From NCBI RefSeq assembly GCF_018613315.1, contig NZ_JAGGQL010000029.1, forward strand, positions 1 to 64,000: a stretch of 64,000 bases of DNA, written 5' to 3'. The DNA comes from Bacillus sp. ISL-37. GTDB taxonomy: Bacteria > Bacillota > Bacilli > Bacillales > Cytobacillaceae. A program made the translations under genes and the position numbers. Below the pieces are notes generated by a model. That model was not told the DNA's origin and did no database searches. It was given only the letters and a program-made list of their open reading frames with translations. Positions 1 to 8,820 of this stretch are shown one piece after another (the first letter of the stretch is position 1; each line of letters begins with the position of its first letter).

Positions 1-359
1 TGGCAATCATTTTCATCCAGAAGCCATGTTGCATTCTGACCAAGGAATGCACTACACGCACCCTCTATTCCAGAGCAACGTGAAAAAGATTGGCTTAAAA
101 CAATCAATGTCCCGAAAGGGAAACTGTTGGGATAACGCACCTATGGAAAGTTTCTTTGGACATTTTAAAGACTTAGCAGAGTATAAATCACTGGATAGTA
201 TAAGGGATGTAAAGAAGGAAGTAGATCGTGTAATCGAAGAATATAATCATCATCGTTATCAATGGGGCTTAAACAAAATGACCCCGGTACAATACCGGGG
301 CCACTTATTAGCTGCATAGGCGCTTTTTTTAAACTGTCCGTAAACGGGGGCACAGTTCA
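1..359 (+). mobile_element. Right-hand end of an IS3-family insertion sequence (partial)
   Basis: The window opens inside an insertion sequence. It contains the end of an OrfB-type transposase and about 40 bases of non-coding end sequence. That end carries ACTGTCCGTAAACGGGGG and finishes near CAGTTCA, which looks like an IS3-family terminal inverted repeat. The left end, OrfA and any target duplication lie outside the window, so the exact boundary near 359 is an estimate. Confidence 0.7.
2..319 (+). CDS. IS3-family transposase OrfB, C-terminal fragment
   Basis: The frame is open from the first bases, so an ATG at 26 is internal rather than the start. The visible part is the C-terminal third of an rve-type (DDE) integrase core. 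HSDQG contains the second catalytic Asp, and the N-W-D-N-A-P-M-E-S-F-F run contains the catalytic Glu. The tail (YNHHRYQWGLNKMTPVQYR) is typical of the IS150 group of IS3. OrfB normally acts as an OrfA-OrfB frameshift fusion in the cytoplasm. No internal stop is seen, so the copy may be intact upstream. Family call is firm, subgroup less so. Confidence 0.88.
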   Translation, partial: GNHFHPEAMLHSDQGMHYTHPLFQSNVKKIGLKQSMSRKGNCWDNAPMESFFGHFKDLAEYKSLDSIRDVKKEVDRVIEEYNHHRYQWGLNKMTPVQYRGHLLAA

Positions 360-373
360 TTAAGGCTGGCGCT

Positions 374-928
374 TTATCGTATATTTGATAGACCTTTATT
401 TATGAAGTTGTTAATAATTTCGGCCATTTCCTTTGGTGTTTTATCCATCCCGTTTTCTACCCAATTCTTAATGACATAAATACTACCACTGACAACAAAA
501 ATATTTATATATTCAAATGTTTCAGTGTCAAACTGGCTGTCAGAAAGCCAGTTTTTAAAAATATACTCCTGGGTGATCATCATCCCTTTTTTCTGAAAGT
601 GGACATCACTATTTTCGCTTAGAAGCATTTGGCATACGTCGGGTTTTTTTGCAATATACTCAAGGATCTTCTCTGTCATCATTAAAGCTTCTTCTTCTTT
701 GGAAAAATTGTAATGGTTAAGTGTCAAAACCATGTCTTCAATGAATTCTTCCTCAATTGCATTCAACAGGTCAAATTGACTGGAATAATGAGAATAAAAA
801 GTGGAACGATTAATGTCTGCCAACTCACAAATTTCTTTGATCGTGATGTTTGAAATGGGCTTATTCTTCAATAACTCCATCAGACTTTCCTTTAAAACCA
901 TCCTTGTATACTTTTTTCGTCTGTCCAT
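374..928 (-). CDS. TetR/AcrR family transcriptional regulator
   Basis: This 184-residue protein has an N-terminal helix-turn-helix at about residues 28-47 (ITIKEICELADINRSTFY), the classic TetR signature. The C-terminal ligand and dimer domain resembles the TetR_C_8 type. It is divergent from the MMPL transporter gene at 1092, with about 160 bp between them, so it is the likely repressor of that transporter and of itself. Inverted repeats in the shared promoter region (970-992 and TGTTG/CAACA around the -35) are candidate operators. The inducer cannot be told from sequence. Confidence 0.85.
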   Translation of the reverse strand: MDRRKKYTRMVLKESLMELLKNKPISNITIKEICELADINRSTFYSHYSSQFDLLNAIEEEFIEDMVLTLNHYNFSKEEEALMMTEKILEYIAKKPDVCQMLLSENSDVHFQKKGMMITQEYIFKNWLSDSQFDTETFEYINIFVVSGSIYVIKNWVENGMDKTPKEMAEIINNFINKGLSNIR

Positions 929-969
929 TTCCTAACACACTTCCTTTATCTGTAAAACAGCGAGTTAAC

Positions 970-992
970 CAACAGATAGTAGTTTTCTGTTG
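970..992. promoter_or_regulatory. Inverted repeat, candidate TetR operator
   Basis: Seven-base arms CAACAGA and TCTGTTG flank nine bases, just upstream of the tetR start and within the divergent promoter region. The size and position fit a TetR-type operator, but binding by the adjacent regulator is an inference. Confidence 0.45.
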
Positions 993-1022
993 TGAATCAA
1001 ACGTTATGTTCACAACTGTTTG

Positions 1023-1051
1023 TTGAATAGACAACACCGTGTTTATATAAT
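1023..1051 (+). promoter_or_regulatory. SigA-type promoter of the MMPL operon
   Basis: TTGAAT (1023-1028) and TATAAT (1046-1051) are separated by exactly 17 bp, about 40 bp before the MMPL start. TGTTG and CAACA form an inverted repeat across the -35 and spacer, so a repressor bound there would block RNA polymerase. Confidence 0.65.
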
Positions 1052-1091
1052 GATAAAGTGTAATGGCAAAAGACTCAAGTGAGGTTAAAGA

Positions 1092-3149
1092 ATGATAAGC
1101 ATTGCAGAAAAAATCATAAAACATAAGAAAGCTGTTGTGATAGCGTTTGTTATATTTGCGTTAGTATCGACGGTGGCGCAATTTTTTGTGTCGGTCAATT
1201 ATAATATGGTGGATTATCTGCCAGAGGATGCCCAGTCCACAAGGGCTATGGAAATTATGGAGAAGGAATTTACTGCTGAGGTACCGGATACGAGGGTCAT
1301 GGTAAGGGATGTATCCTTGCAGGAAGCACTCAGCTTAAAAGAGAAATTGTCAGCCATTGATGGTGTAGGAGAAGTCATTTGGCTGGATGATGTGGCGGAT
1401 TTGAAAACTCCCCTCGAAATGGCAGATGCGGAGACAGTAGAAAACTATTACAAGGATGGGAACGCATTGTTCTCGATCAGTGTCCGCTCAGGTGATGAGG
1501 TTGCGATTACCGATGCTATTTACGAATTGATTGGTGATGAAGGAGCGATTGCTGGCGAAGCGATCAATACCGCATCTTCGCAAAAAATGGCTGGAACTGA
1601 ATCCATGTATGCGGCCATTTTGCTCGTTCCAATCATTATTTTCATCCTGGTCGTCTCAACTACATCATGGGTGGAGCCTTTATTTTTCCTGACGGCAATT
1701 GGCGTTTCGGTCCTGATCAACCTCGGAACGAATATTTTTATCGGTGAAGTTTCCTTCGTTACCCAGTCAGTAGCCCCGATTCTGCAGCTGGCGGTTTCGC
1801 TCGATTATGCCGTATTCCTGCTACACAGTTTCTCTGATTACCGAAAGAAAACGAATAATCCAGAAGAAGCCATGCAGCTTGCGATGAAAAAGTCATTCCC
1901 GGCGATTACCGCCAGTGCGGCTACAACATTTTTTGGATTCATCGCACTAACATTCATGAAATTCGAAATCGGCTCAGACCTTGGAATCAACCTGGTAAAA
2001 GGAATCGTTTTGAGCTTCATCAGTGTCATGGTGTTTTTACCGGCGCTTACTTTACTATTCTACAAATGGATGGACAAAACACAGCACAGAAGCTTTATTC
2101 CGAGCTTCACCGGGATTGGTGACTTTGTCGTAAAACTTAAAATCCCAAGCCTGCTGCTCGTTTTTGCTATCCTTGTTCCGAGCTTTTTGGCCCAAAGCAA
2201 TACGGCATTTACGTATGGGCTTGGCGAACAACCGGAAACGACACGTGCCGGCAGTGATTTTACAGAGATTAAGGAAGCTTTTGGAGAAACGACTCCAATT
2301 GTCCTTTTGGTTCCGACAGGAGATCGGGCGAAAGAAGCGGAGCTTGTCCAGGAGCTTGAGAACCTGGATTACGTCACAAGTGTGATTGCCTATGTGAATA
2401 TGGTAGGCTCGGTCATCCCGCCTGAGTACCTAGATGAATCAATTACGAGCGAGTTTTATTCGGAAAATTACAGCCGTATTATCATCAATACGAACCAGGG
2501 CACAGAAGGGGATCTTCCTTTTTCAATTGTTCAAAAGGTAGAAGAGGAAGCTACGAAATATTATGGAGACCAGGCGCTTAGTTTAGGAGAAAGCGTAACA
2601 TTGTATGATATCAAGAATGTCGTGAATAAGGATAATGTCGTAGTGAACGTGTTGACAGTCGTGACGATTGCGATTGTCCTGCTGGCAACCTTTAAATCGA
2701 TTTCAATTCCGCTGGTATTGCTGATCACGATTCAATCAGCAGTCTGGATCAATCTTTCGATTCCGTATTTTACAAGTTCATCACTTGTGTTTGTCGGATA
2801 CTTAATCATCAGTACGGTACAGCTGGCGGCAACAGTTGACTATGCCATCTTGCTGACGGAAGCTTATCAGCATAACCGCAGGGAAATGTCCGCTAAAAAA
2901 GCAATCGTGAAAACATTGGATGAAAAAACGTTCTCCATCTCAATATCTGCAGCGATCTTATCGAGTGTTGGGTTTATTTTATGGATGACGTCTTCCAACC
3001 CGATAGTTGGATCCATCGGCTTATTATTAGGCAGGGGTGCATTGCTTGCCTTTGTGATGGTCGTGTTCTTATTACCGGCTATGCTGCTCGTATTCGATAA
3101 ATTCATTAAAAAGACGACCTATAAAGCAAATTTTTACGAGGAGAAATGA
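1092..3149 (+). CDS. MMPL/RND-family membrane transporter
   Basis: This 685-residue protein has the MMPL (HAE2-RND) layout: one N-terminal membrane helix (about 13-33), a large extracytoplasmic loop (35-165), a block of membrane helices (168-340), a second large loop (370-520) and a second helix block (525-675). The repeated LDYAVFLLHSF and VDYAILLTEAY segments match the conserved Asp-Tyr of helix 4 and 10, part of the proton relay. Members export lipids, peptides or drugs. It overlaps the next gene by 4 bp (ATGA), so the two are translationally coupled, and it is probably controlled by the divergent TetR protein. Substrate unknown. Confidence 0.85.
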   Translation: MISIAEKIIKHKKAVVIAFVIFALVSTVAQFFVSVNYNMVDYLPEDAQSTRAMEIMEKEFTAEVPDTRVMVRDVSLQEALSLKEKLSAIDGVGEVIWLDDVADLKTPLEMADAETVENYYKDGNALFSISVRSGDEVAITDAIYELIGDEGAIAGEAINTASSQKMAGTESMYAAILLVPIIIFILVVSTTSWVEPLFFLTAIGVSVLINLGTNIFIGEVSFVTQSVAPILQLAVSLDYAVFLLHSFSDYRKKTNNPEEAMQLAMKKSFPAITASAATTFFGFIALTFMKFEIGSDLGINLVKGIVLSFISVMVFLPALTLLFYKWMDKTQHRSFIPSFTGIGDFVVKLKIPSLLLVFAILVPSFLAQSNTAFTYGLGEQPETTRAGSDFTEIKEAFGETTPIVLLVPTGDRAKEAELVQELENLDYVTSVIAYVNMVGSVIPPEYLDESITSEFYSENYSRIIINTNQGTEGDLPFSIVQKVEEEATKYYGDQALSLGESVTLYDIKNVVNKDNVVVNVLTVVTIAIVLLATFKSISIPLVLLITIQSAVWINLSIPYFTSSSLVFVGYLIISTVQLAATVDYAILLTEAYQHNRREMSAKKAIVKTLDEKTFSISISAAILSSVGFILWMTSSNPIVGSIGLLLGRGALLAFVMVVFLLPAMLLVFDKFIKKTTYKANFYEEK

Positions 3150-4939
3150 TGATGAGAACAAAACAAATACTATTTGCTGTGCTCGGATTGATGATCTTCT
3201 TGCCTTCATTTCTTAGTTATGGAGCTGCCGCAGAAGCTGAAGGGAAACTCACTTCTAAGGATGAAGTCGTATACGCTACATTAAAATCCAATGGAGAACT
3301 CGATGACATTTACGTCGTCAATACTTTGGAGGTAGCGAAGGCAGGAGAAATTCTTGATTATGGGAAGTACAGCAGCGTCAAGAACCTGACTGATCTGTCC
3401 GAACTTGATCAGAACGGGCAGACTGTTCAAATACATGCCCCAGAAGGAAAGTTTTATTATCAGGGAAACATGGGAGACAATACGGAATTGCCATGGGATA
3501 TAGGGATTTCCTATCTGCTTGATGGACGTGAGGTTGAAGCGTCTGAGCTTGCGGGAAAAGAAGGACATCTAGAAATCAAAATTAATACTGCTGCCAATGA
3601 AAAGGCAGATGCTGTTTATTTTGAAAATTACTTATTGCAAATTTCATTTATGCTCTCTAATAGCTATCAAAATATAGAAGCAACTGGCGGCATGGTTGCG
3701 AATGCCGGGAAAAACAAACAGATCACTTTTACGGTCATGCCTGGGCAAGAGGAAAGCCTTAGTGCGAAAGTAGACGTCGTGGATTTTGAATTCAGCGGCA
3801 TTGATATCGCAGCGGTTCCTTCCACTCTTCCGATTGATACTTCAGGAATGGAGAACATGACGGATGACATGTCGGCATTGTCTGATGCAATCAGTGAATT
3901 GAATAATGGTGTGGCTGACTTGAAAAAAGGTGTGTCCCAGTTGAACAATGGTGCAGTAAGCCTTCGTGATGGTTCCGGACAGTATAAAAATGGTATGAGC
4001 GAGCTAAATGGTTCATCCTCACAAATCGTCGGTGCATCGAGTTCCATTGGCAACGCATTGAAAAAAATCAATTCATCCCTATCTGAGGGCTCTGCTGAGA
4101 TGGATATGTCGAGCCTGAGTGAATTGCCAGCCGGCCTGACACAGCTTGCAAATGGCTTGAATCAAGCAGCTGATGGGCTAATCACTTTGCGTGAAAATTA
4201 CTCAATGGCATATAGTGCATTAGATGGCGCGATTAAAGGAATCCCTGCGCATCAGCTTTCAGAGGAAGAGATAGCTGGATTACTTAGCAGCGGTGCTGAC
4301 GTAAATGTTGTCAATAAACTGGTTGAGACCTATAAGGCTGCTCAAAAAGTGAAAGGGACATATGCCAATGTACAGGAAGCTTTTGCGGCTGTGGACCCTA
4401 CTTTGAACCAGGTCAGTGGATCTGTAAAAGTAATGAGTGGGAACCTTACAACAATCGCTAACAAACTGTCCGCTTCCCTCGAGGAAATGGATATGGGTGC
4501 ACTTGGCGAACTGCAGAAAGGTCTCTCGACATTGTCCTCCAATTACGGACAGTTCCATTCCGGATTGGTAAGCTATACAAAAGGAGTAAGTGAGTTATCT
4601 TCTTCATATTCGCAGCTGCATTCAGGAATTTCCGGATTGACAGGCGGAACGAGCGACTTAAATAAAGGAGTCGGCGAACTCCACAGCGGTACAAGTGAAT
4701 TGCATCAGGAAACGAAGGACCTGCCTGAGCAAATGCAGCAGGAAATCAATGAGATGATTAAGGAATATGATAAATCAGACTATGAACCAGTATCCTTTGT
4801 TTCCGCAAAAAATGAGAAGGTGACTTCCGTACAGTTCGTGATCAAAACAGAAGCCATTGAAAAAGAAGAGCAAGAGACAAAGAAAGCAAAGCCTGAGAAA
4901 AAGAAAGGCTTTTGGGATCTTTTATTAGAGTTATTTTAA
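3146..4939 (+). CDS. Secreted YhgE/Pip-like heptad-repeat protein coupled to the MMPL transporter
   Basis: The 597-residue product begins with a signal peptide (about 1-30, ending near SYGAAAEA). A beta-rich N-terminal half follows, then two coiled regions (about 235-330 and 450-540). These carry the X-X-X-Leu-X-X-Gly heptads of the YhgE/Pip type (for example LNNGVADLKKGVSQLNNGAV). The C-terminus is lysine-rich and ends in a short hydrophobic stretch (FWDLLLELF), which may contact the membrane. It overlaps the MMPL gene by 4 bp and has GAGGAG ahead of the ATG cluster. I infer an extracytoplasmic partner that extends or gates the transporter; the mechanism is unknown. Confidence 0.75.
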   Translation: MMMRTKQILFAVLGLMIFLPSFLSYGAAAEAEGKLTSKDEVVYATLKSNGELDDIYVVNTLEVAKAGEILDYGKYSSVKNLTDLSELDQNGQTVQIHAPEGKFYYQGNMGDNTELPWDIGISYLLDGREVEASELAGKEGHLEIKINTAANEKADAVYFENYLLQISFMLSNSYQNIEATGGMVANAGKNKQITFTVMPGQEESLSAKVDVVDFEFSGIDIAAVPSTLPIDTSGMENMTDDMSALSDAISELNNGVADLKKGVSQLNNGAVSLRDGSGQYKNGMSELNGSSSQIVGASSSIGNALKKINSSLSEGSAEMDMSSLSELPAGLTQLANGLNQAADGLITLRENYSMAYSALDGAIKGIPAHQLSEEEIAGLLSSGADVNVVNKLVETYKAAQKVKGTYANVQEAFAAVDPTLNQVSGSVKVMSGNLTTIANKLSASLEEMDMGALGELQKGLSTLSSNYGQFHSGLVSYTKGVSELSSSYSQLHSGISGLTGGTSDLNKGVGELHSGTSELHQETKDLPEQMQQEINEMIKEYDKSDYEPVSFVSAKNEKVTSVQFVIKTEAIEKEEQETKKAKPEKKKGFWDLLLELF

Positions 4940-4946
4940 TGAGTTA

Positions 4947-5000
4947 GGGACAGTTCAGGAGGTCTAATGATGGGCTTCAGGACTGTCTCTTTTGTTTTTT
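4947..5000 (+). terminator. Intrinsic terminator of the MMPL operon
   Basis: A 10-bp stem (GGGACAGTTC with GGACTGTCTC, two G-U pairs) is followed by TTTTGTTTTTTT, right after the heptad-repeat gene. Confidence 0.7.
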
Positions 5001-5003
5001 TAA

Positions 5004-5187
5004 GGCTCTTTTCTCAAACTTTGTGCTATTGACTTCAAAATAGGATTGAATGACCTATGTTTCTTCACAAAATTAAAGCTTATTAGGAGAAAAGAGCTTG
5101 CAAACTTAATACAGACATACAAAATGGCTTTTTATCACGTTAAAATCGGATTTAGGATTTTAACAACAATCTTTACAAAAACAGCCT
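5004..5187 (+). repeat. Dispersed intergenic repeat, copy 1
   Basis: This roughly 185-bp non-coding element closely resembles 41565-41746. It opens with GCTCTTTTCTC (5005-5015), answered by the exact inverse GAGAAAAGAGC (5087-5097). After that comes a hairpin, GTTAAAATC and GATTTTAAC around an 8-base loop (5139-5164), then ACAATCTTTAC. Conservation of both inverted repeats between copies suggests a folded or mobile element. It fills most of the gap ahead of ferritin. Confidence 0.75.
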
Positions 5188-5312
5188 TTTTAAGAAGGGT
5201 TAGTGTGAAACAATGGTTTTAAGGAGTGTAAAAGGGTAAAATTCGATAAGGAAGGCAAAATAAATATGTTAGCGTAAAAAGACAAAAGCTGCATGGAGTG
5301 AGGAGGAATACA

Positions 5313-5816
5313 ATGATCAGCGATAAGTTGGTAAATGGTTTGGTCGAACAAATGAATTATGAGTTTTATTCTGCGCACGCGTACATGGCAATGGCTGCGT
5401 ATTGCTCAGCGGAGAATTTGGATGGTTTTGCAAACTTCTTTTTGGTACAAGCTGAAGAAGAACGATTCCATGCGATGAAATTTTACAATTTCATTAATGA
5501 TATGGGTGAGCGCGTGACATTCGATGGATTCCACGCTCCATCAAACAATTTCGAGTCTGTTCTTGATGTTTTTGAAAAAGGACTTGGCCACGAGAAGGAA
5601 GTAACTCGCCGCATCTATAATCTTGCGGATATCGCACTTGATGAGCGCGAACACGCAACAATGACATTCTTAAAATGGTTCATTGAAGAACAGGTCGAAG
5701 AAGAAGCCCTGTTTGATAGCCTGATTCAAAAGCTGCGCCGCATTGACAAGGACAGCAACGCATTCTTCATGCTCGAAAACGAACTCGCACAGCGCTCTTT
5801 CACAGCACCAGTGTGA
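5313..5816 (+). CDS. Ferritin (FtnA-type, non-haem)
   Basis: The 167-residue four-helix protein stores iron as a 24-subunit shell and oxidises Fe2+. The ferroxidase ligands Glu17, Glu50 and His53 (in AEEERFHA) are visible at the same numbers as in E. coli FtnA, and EEQVEEE marks the helix D side. Translation most likely starts at ATG 5313, because GAGGAGGA lies 5-6 bases before it; a GTG at 5298 overlaps that ribosome site and is unlikely. The gene stands alone with its own terminator. The long 5' region holds a dispersed repeat, and I saw no clear PerR or Fur box. Confidence 0.93.
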   Translation: MISDKLVNGLVEQMNYEFYSAHAYMAMAAYCSAENLDGFANFFLVQAEEERFHAMKFYNFINDMGERVTFDGFHAPSNNFESVLDVFEKGLGHEKEVTRRIYNLADIALDEREHATMTFLKWFIEEQVEEEALFDSLIQKLRRIDKDSNAFFMLENELAQRSFTAPV

Positions 5817-5832
5817 ACATAAACAGGTAAAG

Positions 5833-5866
5833 CAGGATTCCTAGATTGGAATCCTGTTTTTTATTT
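5833..5866 (+). terminator. Ferritin terminator
   Basis: CAGGATTC and GAATCCTG form an 8-bp stem followed by TTTTTTATTT. Confidence 0.85.
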
Positions 5867-5963
5867 ATCAAACAACAGGTTTTTTACAAGAAAATAAACG
5901 ATTTATGGACGCAACGAGGGGTTATCATCTTTTTATAGGATATCTTACCGTCGCTTGAGAGTG

Positions 5964-6081
5964 TATTCCTGGCTGAGGGGATTATAATACCGGTTGCAGG
6001 AGTTTTATTCCCGGTTGGGATGAATTTATTACCGGTTGAAAGAGATTTAATACCAGTTGAAGGAGATTTAATACGAGTTAG
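5964..6081 (+). repeat. Helically phased 21-bp intergenic array (ACCGGTTG type)
   Basis: Six degenerate units begin at 5964, 5985, 6006, 6027, 6048 and 6069, an exact 21-bp period. The approximate unit is TTTAATACCGGTTGaaggaga, with TATTCC, TAATAC, TATTCC, TATTAC, TAATAC and TAATAC at the same register. It is non-coding (an overlapping minus-strand frame is an artefact of the 21-bp period) and lies between the ferritin terminator and the lipoprotein gene. Confidence 0.75.
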
Positions 6082-6191
6082 AGGTGACAACTGCAAGTCT
6101 GCCAATTCCATCCAAATCCTTTGAAAAACTTTTTACGCTAGCTTAATGGGGTATGAGTATTGTAAGAGAATCTTAAGACAAGGAGGATCTC

Positions 6192-6575
6192 ATGAAAAAA
6201 CTACTTATATCTTTAGCAGCGGCTGGAATTCTTGCTGGATGCAGCGCTGATGATAGTGAAGTCGGCCAGGAAGGTCCGCCGGAAACGGAAGTCAAGACGG
6301 AGGAGGATCCGGTTACTACGGATTACCTGCAAGAAAGGTTCGATGAAGGAATGGATTATGATGCTTACGCGGTTGAAATCCAAACATGGGTAGATAAGGG
6401 TCAGGCAACAATTGCCGACACTGTTAAGATTGAAGGACAAGAGAATGTATCTGCAGATATTATCCAGGTTGCGGATGGGTTCCTTGCGGTCGCGAATGAC
6501 AGCAAGCAGATTACTCTGGTGAAGCCATTCGCCTCTCCTGAGGATGCGAAGGAATACTTGAATGAAAACTTATAA
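6192..6575 (+). CDS. Small lipoprotein of unknown function
   Basis: The 127-residue precursor has a lipoprotein signal peptide with the lipobox LAGC (Cys about residue 17). Cleavage would leave a lipid-anchored acidic protein of about 110 residues outside the membrane. The linker after the Cys is rich in Glu and Pro; the folded part starts near TDYLQERF. The ribosome site AAGGAGGA lies 5 bases before the ATG. I do not recognise a domain. It is a single-gene unit with a strong terminator. Confidence 0.75.
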   Translation: MKKLLISLAAAGILAGCSADDSEVGQEGPPETEVKTEEDPVTTDYLQERFDEGMDYDAYAVEIQTWVDKGQATIADTVKIEGQENVSADIIQVADGFLAVANDSKQITLVKPFASPEDAKEYLNENL

Positions 6576-6579
6576 AAAG

Positions 6580-6617
6580 AAAGCCCGCTAACTAATCGTT
6601 TAGCGGGCTTTCGCTTG
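6580..6617 (+). terminator. Lipoprotein gene terminator
   Basis: AAAGCCCGCTAA and TTAGCGGGCTTT form a perfect 12-bp stem with an 8-base loop, followed by a short T-rich tail. Confidence 0.8.
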
Positions 6618-6632
6618 TGGTATACGTCCATA

Positions 6633-6704
6633 TAGGAGCATGGTCAATCATGGTGAATTAAAAAACAACTTGAGAGTGATTACATATCAGTTCACATGCT
6701 CCTA
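6633..6704 (+). promoter_or_regulatory. Long-range inverted repeat in the catalase leader
   Basis: TAGGAGCATG (6633-6642) and CATGCTCCTA (6695-6704) are perfect inverses 52 bases apart, directly upstream of the catalase start. They could close a leader hairpin. No function is known to me. Confidence 0.4.
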
Positions 6705-6729
6705 CATCAAGATTGGGAGGAATGAATCA

Positions 6730-8805
6730 GTGAAGAAGGATGAGAACAATCAATCTGTGAACGAGAATTCAAAGGATCAGCAGCTTGAGCAATTCAGGTC
6801 TGGACATAATGGTGAAGCAATGACGACTAACCAGGGGCTGCGTGTTTCTGAAGATGAACATTCCTTGAAAGCGGGAACCCGCGGTCCGACATTGATGGAG
6901 GATTTCCATTTCCGTGAAAAGATGACTCATTTCGATCATGAGCGCATTCCGGAGCGTGTAGTCCATGCGAGGGGATTTGCGGCTCATGGTTATTTCCAGG
7001 TGTACGAGCCAATGGCTGAATATACGAAAGCAGGATTCCTACAGGATCCGGCCAAAAAGACTCCAGTGTTTGTGCGCTTTTCAACGGTAGCCGGTTCTCG
7101 GGGGTCAGGTGATACCGTTCGTGATGTACGTGGTTTTTCAACTAAATTTTATACAGAAGAAGGCAATTACGACCTTGTTGGTAACAATATCCCTGTTTTC
7201 TTCATCCAGGATGCAATCAAGTTCCCTGATTTGATTCATGCGGTCAAACCGGAGCCGCATAATGAAATACCACAGGCGCAGTCGGCCCATGATACATTCT
7301 GGGATTTTATTGCGAATAATACGGAGTCAGCCCATATGATCATGTGGCATATTTCAGATCGTGCAATCCCGCGCAGCTTCAGGATGATGGAAGGCTTTGG
7401 CGTGCACACCTTCAGGTTCGTGAATGAACAGGGCAATGCACGTTTTATAAAATTCCACTGGAAACCGGTACTGGGGGTTCATTCATTGGTCTGGGACGAA
7501 GCCCAGAAACTTGCCGGCAAGGATCCGGATTTCCACCGCCGCGATCTATTCGACGCGATCGAGATGGGGAATTATCCAGAGTATGAGCTGGGCGTCCAGA
7601 TGATTGACGAGGAAGATGAATTCACGTTCGATTTCGATGTACTTGACCCTACCAAGATCTGGCCTGAGGAATTGGTACCAGTCAAGATTATCGGAAAAAT
7701 GACGCTCAACCAAAATGTGACCAATTATTTTGCGGAAACAGAGCAAGTGGCATTTCATCCGGGACATGTCGTTCCGGGAATTGATTTTTCAAACGACCCG
7801 CTCCTTCAAGGGCGTTTGTTCTCTTATACTGACACGCAGCTATCCCGTCTCGGCGGCCCGAACTTCCACGAGATCCCAATCAACAGGCCGGTTTGCCCGT
7901 TCCATAACAACCAGCGTGATGGCATGCACCGGATGACGGTTGACCGCGGGCAGGTCGCTTATCACAAAAATTCACTGCAAAGCAATGATCCTAAGCCTTC
8001 ACCTGTGAGCGAAGGAGGATATGAACATCACCAGGAAAAAGTCGAGGGAAGAAAAGTCCAGGCACGCAGTGACAGCTTCAAGGACCACTATTCTCAGGCA
8101 ACTCTCTTCTGGTACAGTATGTCTGACGTGGAAAAGCAGCATATGATTGAGGCCTTCAGTTTCGAGCTTGGAAAAGTGAAGAGCAAGGATGTGCAGCAGC
8201 AGGTTGTTGAGATGCTTGGCAATATTGATACTTTCCTTGCTGAGCAAGTAGCCGAAAGCTTAGGCGCTAAAAAGCCGACAAGCAAACCAGCAGAAGTGAC
8301 GATGACTTCGCCGGCATTGAGCCAGATGAATACAGCGAAGCTGCCAAATACAAGGAAGGTTGCAATCCTTGCAGATCATGGTTTTAACGGAGCTGAAGTT
8401 TCCGGATTGATGGAAATGCTGAAAAAAGGCGGCATCACGGCAGAAATCATCAGCAAGCAGCTCGGGATAATCAAGGGCGATGATGGCACGGAGCTTGAAG
8501 TGCAGCATACGCTGCTGACTGGCAGCTCTGTCTTGTTTGACGCATTATATATTGCCGGCGGACAGCAAAGCGTGGACAGCTTGAAGCAGAAAAAGGAAGC
8601 AGTCTACTTTGTCGATGAGGCTTTCAGTCATCTGAAAGCAGTTGGTGCTGGAAAAGAAGCAACAGATCTCTTGGCTGCTGCAGGAATTGGCCATGAAAAC
8701 GCATCAGGTGTCGTCGTCTTTGCGAACAACGAAGAAGTGACAGCCGACAGCCAGAAGTTCATTGATGCAATCGCCGAACACCGCCACTGGAATCGAATGG
8801 TTTAA
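6730..8805 (+). CDS. katE: Large-subunit catalase (HPII/KatE type) with C-terminal DJ-1/PfpI-like domain
   Basis: The enzyme converts H2O2 to water and oxygen with haem. Starting at GTG 6730 (GGGAGG 9 bases before) it has 691 residues, the size of clade 2 catalases. The distal His is His79 in RVVHARG, the partner Asn lies in GNNIPVFF, and the haem-ligand Tyr is in RLFSYTDTQLSRLG. The last 150 or so residues (from NTRKVAILADHGFNG) form the DJ-1/PfpI-like flavodoxin-fold domain of large catalases. An in-frame ATG at 6640 would add 30 atypical residues and sits in an inverted repeat, so it is unlikely. Such catalases in Bacillus are usually stress or spore-linked (SigB or SigF), but I cannot identify the promoter. 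Confidence 0.93.
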   Translation: MKKDENNQSVNENSKDQQLEQFRSGHNGEAMTTNQGLRVSEDEHSLKAGTRGPTLMEDFHFREKMTHFDHERIPERVVHARGFAAHGYFQVYEPMAEYTKAGFLQDPAKKTPVFVRFSTVAGSRGSGDTVRDVRGFSTKFYTEEGNYDLVGNNIPVFFIQDAIKFPDLIHAVKPEPHNEIPQAQSAHDTFWDFIANNTESAHMIMWHISDRAIPRSFRMMEGFGVHTFRFVNEQGNARFIKFHWKPVLGVHSLVWDEAQKLAGKDPDFHRRDLFDAIEMGNYPEYELGVQMIDEEDEFTFDFDVLDPTKIWPEELVPVKIIGKMTLNQNVTNYFAETEQVAFHPGHVVPGIDFSNDPLLQGRLFSYTDTQLSRLGGPNFHEIPINRPVCPFHNNQRDGMHRMTVDRGQVAYHKNSLQSNDPKPSPVSEGGYEHHQEKVEGRKVQARSDSFKDHYSQATLFWYSMSDVEKQHMIEAFSFELGKVKSKDVQQQVVEMLGNIDTFLAEQVAESLGAKKPTSKPAEVTMTSPALSQMNTAKLPNTRKVAILADHGFNGAEVSGLMEMLKKGGITAEIISKQLGIIKGDDGTELEVQHTLLTGSSVLFDALYIAGGQQSVDSLKQKKEAVYFVDEAFSHLKAVGAGKEATDLLAAAGIGHENASGVVVFANNEEVTADSQKFIDAIAEHRHWNRMV

Positions 8806-8820
8806 TCATAGAATGATTGA

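Noticed and set aside
5884-6111. A minus-strand 75-codon gene with repeated TGN(K) motifs
   Set aside because: It is produced by the 21-bp array, whose period is a multiple of three, and has no ribosome site.
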